A stretch of DNA of 64,000 nt, taken from positions 62,001-126,000 of the forward strand of contig NZ_JAGTJJ010000002.1 of assembly GCF_028435365.1 (NCBI RefSeq). Reading direction: 5' to 3'. Source of the stretch: Polyangium jinanense. GTDB taxonomy: Bacteria; Myxococcota; Polyangia; Polyangiales; Polyangiaceae. Every line of letters begins with the position of its first letter. The stretch's first letter is position 1. Below the pieces are notes generated by a model that had not been told where the DNA came from, ran no database searches, and saw nothing but the letters and a program-made list of their open reading frames with translations. The position numbers were made by a program, and so were the translations under genes. Positions 27,283 to 35,528 of this stretch are shown one piece after another.

Positions 27283-27749
27283 CGCGGCACCGGCGGCGCG
27301 GGCTGCGGCTGCGGCGCGCCGCCCGGCTGCTGCTGCCGCGCGCGGAGCGCCTCGATCTGCTGCTGGATCTGCTTCGCCTGATCCGGCGTGAGCTGACGCA
27401 GGCCACCGGAGCCGAGCGGCGCCGGGGTCGGACGCGCCTGCGGGGCCGCAGGCGGCAAGCGCGCGGGCTGCGCTTGCGGCTGCAGCGCTTGCGGCTGCGG
27501 CGCGGCTTGCGGCGCGACCTGGGCGGGCGCGCTGTCGGTCTTCGGCTGGGCCTCGTCACCGCTGCCCGCGAGCAGCCACGCGGTGCCCGCGAAGAAGAAG
27601 AGCAAGAGCCCCACGATCGGGATCCACGTGGGCGTGCGCGGCTCGTCGGCCGGCAGCTCCTGCACCGGATCGTTGTCGAAGTGGTCGTGATCGTGGGAGG
27701 CGTGGTGGCCCGCGGCGTGATCTCCGTGGGCGTCGTGCGCTGCGCTCAT
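27279..27749 (-). CDS. His-rich single-span membrane protein, 156 aa
   Basis: The N-terminal 30 residues contain many His and Asp (AHDAHGDHAAGHHASHDHDH), then comes one membrane helix (WIPIVGLLLFFFAGTAWLLAG) and a C-terminal Pro/Gln/Ala-rich tail ending in a short coiled coil. An ATG at 27788 would add 13 residues; the ATG at 27749 is preferred because the His-rich segment starts there. It is coupled to the dehydrogenase gene by ATGA. The His-rich tail is probably cytoplasmic and could bind metal; function unknown. Confidence 0.7.
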   Translation of the reverse strand: MSAAHDAHGDHAAGHHASHDHDHFDNDPVQELPADEPRTPTWIPIVGLLLFFFAGTAWLLAGSGDEAQPKTDSAPAQVAPQAAPQPQALQPQAQPARLPPAAPQARPTPAPLGSGGLRQLTPDQAKQIQQQIEALRARQQQPGGAPQPQPAPPVPR

Positions 27750-27831
27750 GGTGGGGAGGGAATGCCCCACTTCCGGCCCGAAGTCCATGGGAAGCCCCCC
27801 GGCCGATGCGCGCTCCAGGGGGCCGGCCCTT

Positions 27832-30800
27832 TCACGGACCCCAGGGATTGAAGGGCACGTCCGTGACCGGGACCAGGCGAGAGGTGAAGAACACCCGCAT
27901 CGTCCCGACCTCCGCGCGCGGACCCGTGAGCACGAACGGCACCTTCCGCGTCTCGCCCGCGAGCTTGAGCGTCAGCTCGCCGCGCACCGGGATGTTCTGA
28001 TCCGCGCCCGACGCGCGGGCGATCTCGACCACGTAGCTGCCCGAAGGCGTGTTCACGAGCCCGAGCGCCTCGGTCCGTGTGCTCGTCACGTCCCGCGCGC
28101 TGAGGAGCGCCTTGCCAGGCGAGCCGAGCCACGAGGTGCGGCGGCCTTGCGCGTCGATGAGCCCGATGTCGAGGTCCACGCCACCCGTCCACTCGGCCGA
28201 GACCTGGATGTCGCCGGTGAGCACGGACGAGGGCGGGGGGCCGGGCAGCGCGAGGAGTTTGTCGATCGAGGCGCGCACCGACTCGCTCGCGTCGAGCTTG
28301 AGCAGGCTCGCGAGCTCCGTCATGCCGAGCGTGTTCGCGCAGCGCACCGCATCCGCGACGAGCTTCGCCTCGCCGGGTGCCATGTCCGCGAGCGCGATGC
28401 GGTGCTCGCAGGCGAGGGCGTGGTTGCCCGAGGCCTCGTGCATCTTCGCGAGCCGCGTCTGCGTGGCGCGATCGCCCGGACGAACGTCCGCGAGGCCGCC
28501 GAGGATCCGGATCGCGCGCTCCCGATCGCCCTGCCGCGCCGCGAGATCCGCGCGCGCCGTCAGCGCGTCCGGATCGAGCGCGTCGCGCCCGCTCCACTTC
28601 GCCGTGAGCTCTTGCGCCTCGCCGAGGCGCCCGGCCGTCGCGTAGAGCGCGAAGAGATCCACGGTCTTGTCGCGGCTGTCGGGCGTGCTCGCGAGCGCGC
28701 TCTCGGCAGCGAGGAGCTTCGAGGCGTTCTGCGAGGCGAGCGTGTTCAGCGCCTCGAACGATCCTTTGCGCTCAAAGATTCGACGCATCGGGACGAGGCG
28801 CTGCGTCCGGCCCAATCGCCCCCGGCCCGAGCCGAAGCCGTCGTCTCCCCGGCCGCTCCCGCCCCAGCCTTCGCCGCCGAGGGCCCTCGACGCGGGCTTC
28901 GGCGCCGGCGCCGCCGTTGCGGTCGCCGCGGGCGCGGCAGGCGGCGGGGGCGCCGCTGCGGCGTCGTCGTTGAACGCATCGAACGGGGCCTCGGCAGCAG
29001 GTGCGCTCGCCCCGCCCTTCTTCGACGTTTCAGCGCCCCGCGTGTCGAGCTCGCCAGAGCCCTCGGCCTCTTCCTTCGCCGGGTCGGCGGTCTTCTCCTC
29101 GCCCTCGGCGTCCGCGTTCGAGCTTTGCGCGAGCTCCTCGCCCGTGAACGTCGGCGCGACGCGCGTTCGTTCGAGGCCGAACGCGTTCATCATCGCCTCG
29201 CTCTCCAGCACGAGCAGCGAGGTGAAGCGGCTCGCGACTGCAAAGCGCTTCGACAGCTCGATCGCCGCGAGCTTGCTCGCCGCGCCGCCCGTGTTCTCGA
29301 GCTCCGCGATCTTCGCGGCGGCGTAGAGCCGCGGCACGAACGCGTTGCCCGCGCTCGACGTCGCGAGGATCTTGATCGGGTACGTCTGCTCGAACCGCTC
29401 GCTCGCGACGCGGCCGCGCAGCCGGATCGCCCCTTCGATCGCGTCGCCGCTCGACATGCGCGCCACGACGAACGTCTCGCCGCCGGCGCGGATCGGATCG
29501 AGCCGCCCGGGCGTGACCTGCGTGAGTCCCGACGGCAGCTCGATCTCCGGATCCCGCAGCGTCACGCCGTACGCCGCCGAGAGCACGTCGAGCGCCGCGG
29601 ACGAGACCTTCTGCCCGGGCACGTACGGCACCACCACGCCGCCGCCGCCGCGCGCGAGCGCCGCGAGCGAGGTCAGATCCGCGTCGGCGCCCATGGCCAC
29701 GGCCACGACCGAACCATCGCTGCCCGGCAGCGAGCTACGCACCGCGGCCTCGATGTGCGACGGACGCGTCGGGCCCACGGTCGGCGTGCCGTCGCCGAGG
29801 TAGACGATCCTGAGCTCCTTGCCGCCGAGCGCACCTGCCGCGCTCCGCGCCGCGCTCACGGCCGCGGCCATGTCGCTGCCGCCGTCCGGCTCGACGCTCC
29901 CGAGGAAGCGCTCCACCTCGCCTGCTGACGCTGCGCCCGGCGGGCTCGGCAAACCGCTGCGGCCGTCCTGCGTCATCGGCCGGCACACTGTGTCGCATGC
30001 GAGCAGCACGAACGAGTCGCGCCGATCCATCTCGCGCACGATCGTCGAGGCGAGCCGCGTCGCCCGCGCGAAACGCTCTCCCACCATCGACCGGCTCGTG
30101 TCCACGACGATCGCGTGCACGTGCTCCTTCGCCACCTGCCATCGCGGCAGCTTCGGCCGGAGCGCGATCGCCACGTACGGCGACGCATCGAACGCGATGG
30201 CGCGCGCCGCCGCGGCCGCGTCCTTCTCCTCCGTCGTCTTCGCCTTCGTCGCCGCCGGCCCGTCCTTCGGCTCCTCCGGCAGCGGTGCGCTCGCGGGCTC
30301 CATCCGGTACGCCCACGCCGTCGCCTCGCGATCCCGATCGGGGAGCGCGTACTCGACCGTCAGATCACCGGCCGGAATGAACCCCGTCGCGTTCATCGTG
30401 CGTCGCTCGGCCGACGCGTCGCCGCCCGAGGGCGAGAGCTCGTAGCCGCGCGTCTGCACGCCGAACTCCTTGTCGTGACCGAGCACCTGCAGGTCGAGGT
30501 CGAACGCGTCGATCTTCGTCGTCCCGCTCGGATCGTGCGCGAGCGGATAGGTGAAGCGCCGGACGCCAGCCGCCTGGTCCACGGTCTGCGTGTACGTCAG
30601 CACCACGCGACGCGAGCCACGCTTCGGGATCGGAAAAATTTTGAGCTCAAAACGACCGCCTCGCTGCCACTCGAGCAGCGCCGGATCGCGCCACGGCCCG
30701 GGCACCCAGATGATCTCCTCCCGCGGCTTCGGCGTCTTCGGCGCCGCGTTCTGGATGACGCCGCGCCAGATCGCCGCGCCCTTGTCGCGGTCGACGAACG

Positions 30801-32349
30801 CGCCCTCCATCATCTTGCCGTCCACCTCCAGCGCGAGTTTTTCGATCTGCGCGCCCGGTGGCAGCGGGAACCGGAAGATGCCTTCGAGCTCCTCGTCCGT
30901 GTCGTTCGTGAACGTCTCGTCGACCTCGGTCCGCGCCACGACGTCCACGATGCGCACCTTCACCGAGTGCTTCGCGAGCCGCACCGCGTGGTCCTTCTCC
31001 TTGGTTTGTCCCGGCTTACGCGCCCGGAGCTCCCCGAGACCGCGCAGCACCGGCGCGTCGAGCTCCTCCGGCGATCGATCGCTCCATTCGAGCGAGTCCG
31101 CGACGCTCGACGAGCTTGCCACGAGCGGCTCGCGGCCCTTCTCGATCGTTGCCTCCTCGCCCGCGCGCACGGCGACCGGCTTGCCCGACGCCGCCGAACG
31201 CACGAGGACCACGCCCCGCGCAACCTCGACGCTCGCGCGGCCCTTGCTGGCCGTCATGACGAGCTTCGTGCCGACCACCTCGACCTCGCCGTCATCGACG
31301 CTGATCTTCGCCGACGGCCCGTGCTTCAGGCTCGCCACGTCCGCGACGATCGTCCCAAAGGCGAGCTTCGCCTGACGCACCTTGCCGCCCTCGAGCGAGA
31401 CCGACGAGCCTCGATCGATCGCGAGCTGCGAGCCATCCGCGAGCGACACGTACGCCCGCGTGCGCGCGTCCGTGCGCAGCGTCGTGTCGCTCTTCCACGC
31501 CCATCCCGGCTTGACCGGCTTGCACGCGCCGCTCGCATCACACGCTTCGAGCCCGCCTTCCTTGTCGGCGGACGCGCGCGAGATCGAGTCGATCTTCCCC
31601 GACCACGCGGCTTCGAACGTCAGCTCCTCCGGCCCTTGTTTTTGGCCTTTCAGGTAGAACCCGGCGGCGGCCGCCGCGGCCATCGCGCCGAGAAGCCCTG
31701 CGACGAACTTCGGGCGGCGAAAGAGCGAGACGACCTTGCCCCCCTCGCTCCCCTTCGTCGTCCGCGGCGGCGCCGTGCGCGCGGCTCCCATCGTCCCGCT
31801 TTTCGCCTCGGGCTCGCGCGAGCGCGACGTTTCACGCTCGGTGATCGCCTGCGCGGGCTGCGCCGCCTTGACCTCGTCGCTCACCGCCTCCGAAGGCTGC
31901 GTCGAACCGAGTCCGTTCTCCGAAACTTTGGACACCAACGTGTTCGTCCGCGCCGGCGGGGGCTCGGTCGCGACCTCCGTCTTCGCCGTCGCGATGTCCG
32001 TCACCCTCGGCTCGGAGACCCGATCCTCGGCAACCACGCTCTTCGCCGTGCGCGGCGCCGACACCGCGGCCTCGACGCTCTTCGGCGCCACGCCGGCCGG
32101 CGGCTTCAGGTTCTCCACGTCGAGCCGCGCGAGCACCTTCTCCGCAAAACCCGCGTCCACGCGAAAGTCTCCGCCCGCGTGCCCCACGAACTCCGCTGCG
32201 CGCTCCGCGTCGTACCGGAGGTCCCGGCACGCGTCGCAGTCGGCGATGTGCTCGAACAACTCCTTCGGCGCCGAACCATCCAGCACCTCGGCGATTCGCT
32301 CCTCGACCTCGCGGCAGAGCCCACCCACGTTCGTCTCGCTCGTGCTCAT
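27832..32349 (-). CDS. Giant anti-sigma-like membrane protein: zinc finger, FecR, VIT, vWA and C-terminal TPR-like region
   Basis: 1505 residues. The N-terminus has the anti-sigma zinc-finger pattern H34-x3-C38-x2-C41. One membrane helix lies at about 216-233 after a long Ser/Thr/Ala linker. Beyond it a FecR-type domain (about 285-400: TLRTDARTRAYVSLADG) is followed by a VIT domain (about 455-595: VRIVDVVARTEVDETFTNDT). A vWA domain comes next with the metal-site motif D750-T-S-R-S754 in AIVVDTSRSM. The last 300 residues are helical repeats and a beta-rich end. The start lies 4 bases after the ECF sigma factor stop, with GGCGAGGAG as ribosome-binding site inside that gene. It probably holds the sigma factor inside the cell while the outer part senses envelope or surface partners. 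Confidence 0.85.
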   Translation of the reverse strand: MSTSETNVGGLCREVEERIAEVLDGSAPKELFEHIADCDACRDLRYDAERAAEFVGHAGGDFRVDAGFAEKVLARLDVENLKPPAGVAPKSVEAAVSAPRTAKSVVAEDRVSEPRVTDIATAKTEVATEPPPARTNTLVSKVSENGLGSTQPSEAVSDEVKAAQPAQAITERETSRSREPEAKSGTMGAARTAPPRTTKGSEGGKVVSLFRRPKFVAGLLGAMAAAAAAGFYLKGQKQGPEELTFEAAWSGKIDSISRASADKEGGLEACDASGACKPVKPGWAWKSDTTLRTDARTRAYVSLADGSQLAIDRGSSVSLEGGKVRQAKLAFGTIVADVASLKHGPSAKISVDDGEVEVVGTKLVMTASKGRASVEVARGVVLVRSAASGKPVAVRAGEEATIEKGREPLVASSSSVADSLEWSDRSPEELDAPVLRGLGELRARKPGQTKEKDHAVRLAKHSVKVRIVDVVARTEVDETFTNDTDEELEGIFRFPLPPGAQIEKLALEVDGKMMEGAFVDRDKGAAIWRGVIQNAAPKTPKPREEIIWVPGPWRDPALLEWQRGGRFELKIFPIPKRGSRRVVLTYTQTVDQAAGVRRFTYPLAHDPSGTTKIDAFDLDLQVLGHDKEFGVQTRGYELSPSGGDASAERRTMNATGFIPAGDLTVEYALPDRDREATAWAYRMEPASAPLPEEPKDGPAATKAKTTEEKDAAAAARAIAFDASPYVAIALRPKLPRWQVAKEHVHAIVVDTSRSMVGERFARATRLASTIVREMDRRDSFVLLACDTVCRPMTQDGRSGLPSPPGAASAGEVERFLGSVEPDGGSDMAAAVSAARSAAGALGGKELRIVYLGDGTPTVGPTRPSHIEAAVRSSLPGSDGSVVAVAMGADADLTSLAALARGGGGVVVPYVPGQKVSSAALDVLSAAYGVTLRDPEIELPSGLTQVTPGRLDPIRAGGETFVVARMSSGDAIEGAIRLRGRVASERFEQTYPIKILATSSAGNAFVPRLYAAAKIAELENTGGAASKLAAIELSKRFAVASRFTSLLVLESEAMMNAFGLERTRVAPTFTGEELAQSSNADAEGEEKTADPAKEEAEGSGELDTRGAETSKKGGASAPAAEAPFDAFNDDAAAAPPPPAAPAATATAAPAPKPASRALGGEGWGGSGRGDDGFGSGRGRLGRTQRLVPMRRIFERKGSFEALNTLASQNASKLLAAESALASTPDSRDKTVDLFALYATAGRLGEAQELTAKWSGRDALDPDALTARADLAARQGDRERAIRILGGLADVRPGDRATQTRLAKMHEASGNHALACEHRIALADMAPGEAKLVADAVRCANTLGMTELASLLKLDASESVRASIDKLLALPGPPPSSVLTGDIQVSAEWTGGVDLDIGLIDAQGRRTSWLGSPGKALLSARDVTSTRTEALGLVNTPSGSYVVEIARASGADQNIPVRGELTLKLAGETRKVPFVLTGPRAEVGTMRVFFTSRLVPVTDVPFNPWGP

Positions 32350-32353
32350 CGCT

Positions 32354-32959
32354 TCACTCCTCGCCGATCTCCGCCCGCATCTTCCCGAGCGCGCGGCTCA
32401 CGCGTTTCCGCGCCGCCGCCTCGTCGATCCCGCACGCCTGGGCCACCTCTCGGAAGCTGAGCCCCGCGTCGTACCGAAGCACCAGGGCCTCCCGCTCGCT
32501 CGGCTTGAGCTTCGAGAGCGCCTCGCGCGCGCGTGACGCTCTCTCCTTCTCCAGCGCGAGCTCGCCCGCGTCCGCCCGTCCCGACGACGTGTCGTGCACC
32601 AGCCGGAGCCGCGCCTTCTGCCGCGCCTGCGTCTCGGAGAACCGACCGCAAATGCGACGCGCGATCCCGAACAGGAACGCTCTCACGCTTCCTTCCGCTC
32701 GGTACGTCGGGAACGCGTCGTACGCGGCCAGCAAGGTCTCTTGCACGAGCTCCTCGCTGTCCGCCTGCGAGCCCGTGAAGGCCATGCAAAGCCGACCGAT
32801 CGGCGCTGCATAAACCCGGGCGCACCGCGCGAGCGCCTCGCGATGGTTGCCCGCCGCGAGGAGCTCCTCGATGTCGCGCGCCTCCTCGGCGTGCGATCGG
32901 CCTTCCTTCATCTCTGCACGTGCCAGACCCGGGGCCATGGTTGCCTCTTCGCCTGCCAT
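32354..32959 (-). CDS. ECF-type RNA polymerase sigma factor
   Basis: An extracytoplasmic-function sigma factor of 201 residues. Region 2 is visible as MAFTGSQADSEELVQETLLA and FLFGIARRICGRF. Region 4 shows LSKLKPSEREALVLRYDAGL and the helix-turn-helix FREVAQACGIDEAAARKRVS. Residues 1-40 are an acidic N-terminal extension. The start at 32959 has AAGAGGAG upstream; Met8 and Met17 are alternatives. It is immediately followed by the giant anti-sigma-like gene, the usual sigma/anti-sigma order. The 233 bases upstream are shared with the divergent HtrA-like gene. Confidence 0.93.
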   Translation of the reverse strand: MAGEEATMAPGLARAEMKEGRSHAEEARDIEELLAAGNHREALARCARVYAAPIGRLCMAFTGSQADSEELVQETLLAAYDAFPTYRAEGSVRAFLFGIARRICGRFSETQARQKARLRLVHDTSSGRADAGELALEKERASRAREALSKLKPSEREALVLRYDAGLSFREVAQACGIDEAAARKRVSRALGKMRAEIGEE

Positions 32960-33192
32960 GTTGCTCGGAGCTCCTCTTTTGTGACCGCGACCGAAGCGAT
33001 CCCCCCAAATCCCCGTCCAACGACTTGCGTGGACCCGAGGCGCTCCGCCCCTCGCCGTGGTAGGATCGATCGAGATCGCCGGCCCCTGCCGGCGACCCGG
33101 CCGCCCACGGCGCGACCTTTGCAGCGCCCCCGTCCACGCTACATCATCGCGCGAGCGCCGATCTCGCCGACGAGCTTCGAGGAGCGCCTCCC

Positions 33193-34512
33193 ATGACGAA
33201 TTTCCCCGCCTCGCCCGAAAAGTCCCCCGCGTTCGGTCACACCTCCGGCGTGAAGAATCTTCAACGCTGGTCGATCGCGGGCAGCCTCGCCGTCCTCGCG
33301 CTCATGGCCCCGACCGCGGTCTTCGCCCAAGCGGCGCCCGCGGTCGCGCCGGCCGATGTCGCCGCCCCGCCGGTCGCACGGCCTCAGCCGAACGCGCCGC
33401 CCCGTCGCATCGCGCCGCCGCCGCAACTGCCCGCGCTGCAAGCCGCTCCGCCCGCCGCGATCCCTCCCGCGCCCGCCGCGGATCCCAACGCGCCCGCGGA
33501 TCCCAACGCGAAGAAAGAACCCTCCGTCGAGGAGAAGGCGCTCCGCGGTGTCGTCGCGATCGAACGCGCCGGTCAGCCCCTTTCGCTCGGCGCTGCGCTC
33601 GCGGGGGATGGCCGCATCCTCGCCGCGCTCTCGCCGCTCGGCTCGGGTAACGACCTCGAAGCGCGCTTCGCCGACGGCTCCGTCGTTCGCGTCAAGCTCG
33701 GCCACCACGACCGCACCTGGGACCTCGCGCTCCTCGTCCCGCAGTCGGGCCGCTGGACCGAAGGGCTCGTCGCCTCCACGCGTGATCCGCTCCGCACCGA
33801 CGCGACCATCCGCAGCTTCGCGATGGGCGCCAAGGGCAAACCTTCGGTCTCGCAGATGGTGATCCGCGGCCGGAAAAACCTCCTCGGCGCCGACGACGCC
33901 ACGCTCGCGAACGCCTTCGAGCTCGGCTCGCGCATCTCGCCGCTCGACCTCGGCGCGCCGATCGTCGACGAGGACGGGCGCGTCGTCGCCCTGCTCGGCC
34001 GCGGCTGCTCCCCGAACGAGGGTCGCCCCTGCACCCCCGTCGCGTTCGGCATCCCGATCAACGCGATCCGCTCCTTCCTGCGCACGGTCCCGCCGACCGC
34101 GGTCCCGCCCGCGGCTTGGCTCGGCATCCAGGGTTCGTCCGAGGTCGGAACGTTCGCCAAGGGCGTCCGTGTGCAGAGCATCCACCCGGACAGCCCCGCG
34201 GCCGAGGCCAAGCTCAAGGGCGGCGATCCCTCCGTCAGCGACATGATCGTCGCCGTCGACGGCGTGCCCGTGACGAGCCCCGAGCAGCTCGCGGAGGTCA
34301 TCCGGACGCACGCGGTCGGCGAGAAGGTGCCGCTCACGGTGTTTGGCCAGGGCAAGTATCGTCAGGTGACGGTCGCGCTTCGTCAGGCGCCCGATCCGCG
34401 CGCCGCACCCAAGGCGCCGCCTGCGCATCCGGCCGAGTTGCCGACGCTCGGCGATGCGCCTCCCCCCACGCAAGCCCGTCCCAGAGCGGACGTGCTCGAC
34501 CGCAGGAGGTAA
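33193..34512 (+). CDS. HtrA-like secreted protein with PDZ domain, catalytic residues lost
   Basis: A 439-residue exported protein: a signal peptide ending A-V-F-A near residue 45, a Pro/Ala linker to about 110, a trypsin-like domain (about 112-300) and a PDZ domain (about 310-415: GVRVQSIHPDSPAAEAKLKG). The protease fold follows HtrA/DegP, but the His in the LTNNHV position is missing (ALSPLG). The Ser of GNSGGP is replaced in LDLGAPIV by Leu253. The Asp is kept at D177 in TWDLALL. It should be a non-proteolytic binding protein, perhaps a sensor or chaperone. It is divergent from the ECF sigma/anti-sigma pair, so a regulatory link is possible but not shown. Confidence 0.83.
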   Translation: MTNFPASPEKSPAFGHTSGVKNLQRWSIAGSLAVLALMAPTAVFAQAAPAVAPADVAAPPVARPQPNAPPRRIAPPPQLPALQAAPPAAIPPAPAADPNAPADPNAKKEPSVEEKALRGVVAIERAGQPLSLGAALAGDGRILAALSPLGSGNDLEARFADGSVVRVKLGHHDRTWDLALLVPQSGRWTEGLVASTRDPLRTDATIRSFAMGAKGKPSVSQMVIRGRKNLLGADDATLANAFELGSRISPLDLGAPIVDEDGRVVALLGRGCSPNEGRPCTPVAFGIPINAIRSFLRTVPPTAVPPAAWLGIQGSSEVGTFAKGVRVQSIHPDSPAAEAKLKGGDPSVSDMIVAVDGVPVTSPEQLAEVIRTHAVGEKVPLTVFGQGKYRQVTVALRQAPDPRAAPKAPPAHPAELPTLGDAPPPTQARPRADVLDRRR

Positions 34513-34674
34513 GATCGATCCCATCTGATCCCGTGGAAACGAACTCGCGACGACCCACTCGCGGGATCTCGTTGACACCCCGCCGAACGATCCCGACCAT
34601 GACGAGCGCGGCTCTCGGCTACCCATCGGTACCGAGAAAAGGCGAGCCGCTCCGTCCCCCACATTCGGTGAACC

Positions 34675-35448
34675 GTGGCTCAACAGCTCCGCATCGAGGT
34701 TGCCGGCGAGACGAACGTCGGCCGCAAGCGTAATCACAACGAAGACAACTTCGCGATCATGGCGGAGTACGGCCTCTTCATCGTGGCCGACGGCATGGGT
34801 GGTCATGCATCGGGCGAGGTCGCCTCGAAGATGGCCGTCGACGCGATGCAAGAATTCTTCGCGCAGACGCAAGAGGATCCCGAGCGCACGTGGCCCTACA
34901 AGATGGACCGCACGAAGGGCTACGAGGAGAACCGCCTCATCACGGGCATCAAGCTCGCGAACCTGCGCATCTACGAAACCGCGCAGCGCGAGTCGAAGAA
35001 GCGCGGCATGGGGACGACGTTCGTCGGCATCTTCACGGCGAACGACGGCGTGTACATCGCGCACGTCGGTGACAGCCGCGTCTACCGGCATCGCGACGGC
35101 AAGCTCGAGTGCCTCACCGAGGACCACTCGTTGCTCAACGACTACATCAAGATGAAGCGCCTCACGCCCGAGGAGATCGCGAACTTCCCGCACAAGAACG
35201 TCATCGTGCGCGCGCTCGGGATGAAGGAGACCGTCAAGGTCGACACGCGCTTCGAGGTGCCCGCCGTCAACGACACCTACCTGCTCTGCTCCGACGGCCT
35301 CTCCGGCCCCGTGAGCGACCCCGAGATCGCCGACATCCTCTCGCGCCACGGCGACATCAAGACCGCGACCGCGAAGCTCATCGAGCGCGCCAACGAGAAC
35401 GGCGGACCCGACAACGTCACGTGCGTCCTCGTCCGCTGGACGCTCTGA
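34675..35448 (+). CDS. PP2C-type protein serine/threonine phosphatase
   Basis: A metal-dependent phosphatase of the PPM/PP2C family, 257 residues. The metal-binding Asp residues lie in NHNEDNF, FIVADGMGGHASG, GVYIAHVGDSRVYR, LCSDGLSG and GGPDNVTCVLV, all in the expected order. The start is a GTG at 34675. It has the usual size for stand-alone bacterial PP2C enzymes that oppose Ser/Thr kinases, and two such kinases lie nearby, one converging on it directly. A strong terminator follows. Confidence 0.93.
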   Translation: MAQQLRIEVAGETNVGRKRNHNEDNFAIMAEYGLFIVADGMGGHASGEVASKMAVDAMQEFFAQTQEDPERTWPYKMDRTKGYEENRLITGIKLANLRIYETAQRESKKRGMGTTFVGIFTANDGVYIAHVGDSRVYRHRDGKLECLTEDHSLLNDYIKMKRLTPEEIANFPHKNVIVRALGMKETVKVDTRFEVPAVNDTYLLCSDGLSGPVSDPEIADILSRHGDIKTATAKLIERANENGGPDNVTCVLVRWTL

Positions 35449-35473
35449 TCCAAGGCGAACACCGACCCGCGTT

Positions 35474-35506
35474 CACGCGCCGCACCCACGGCGCGTGATG
35501 CGTTTT
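35474..35506. terminator. Intrinsic-type terminator between converging phosphatase and kinase genes
   Basis: CACGCGCCG at 35474-35482 pairs perfectly with CGGCGCGTG at 35489-35497 across a CACCCA loop. The plus-strand side continues with ATGCGTTTT, giving a short T-run. It follows the PP2C stop by 25 bases. Confidence 0.75.
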
Positions 35507-35528
35507 GTGCGCGCGACGCGCGCGGCGA

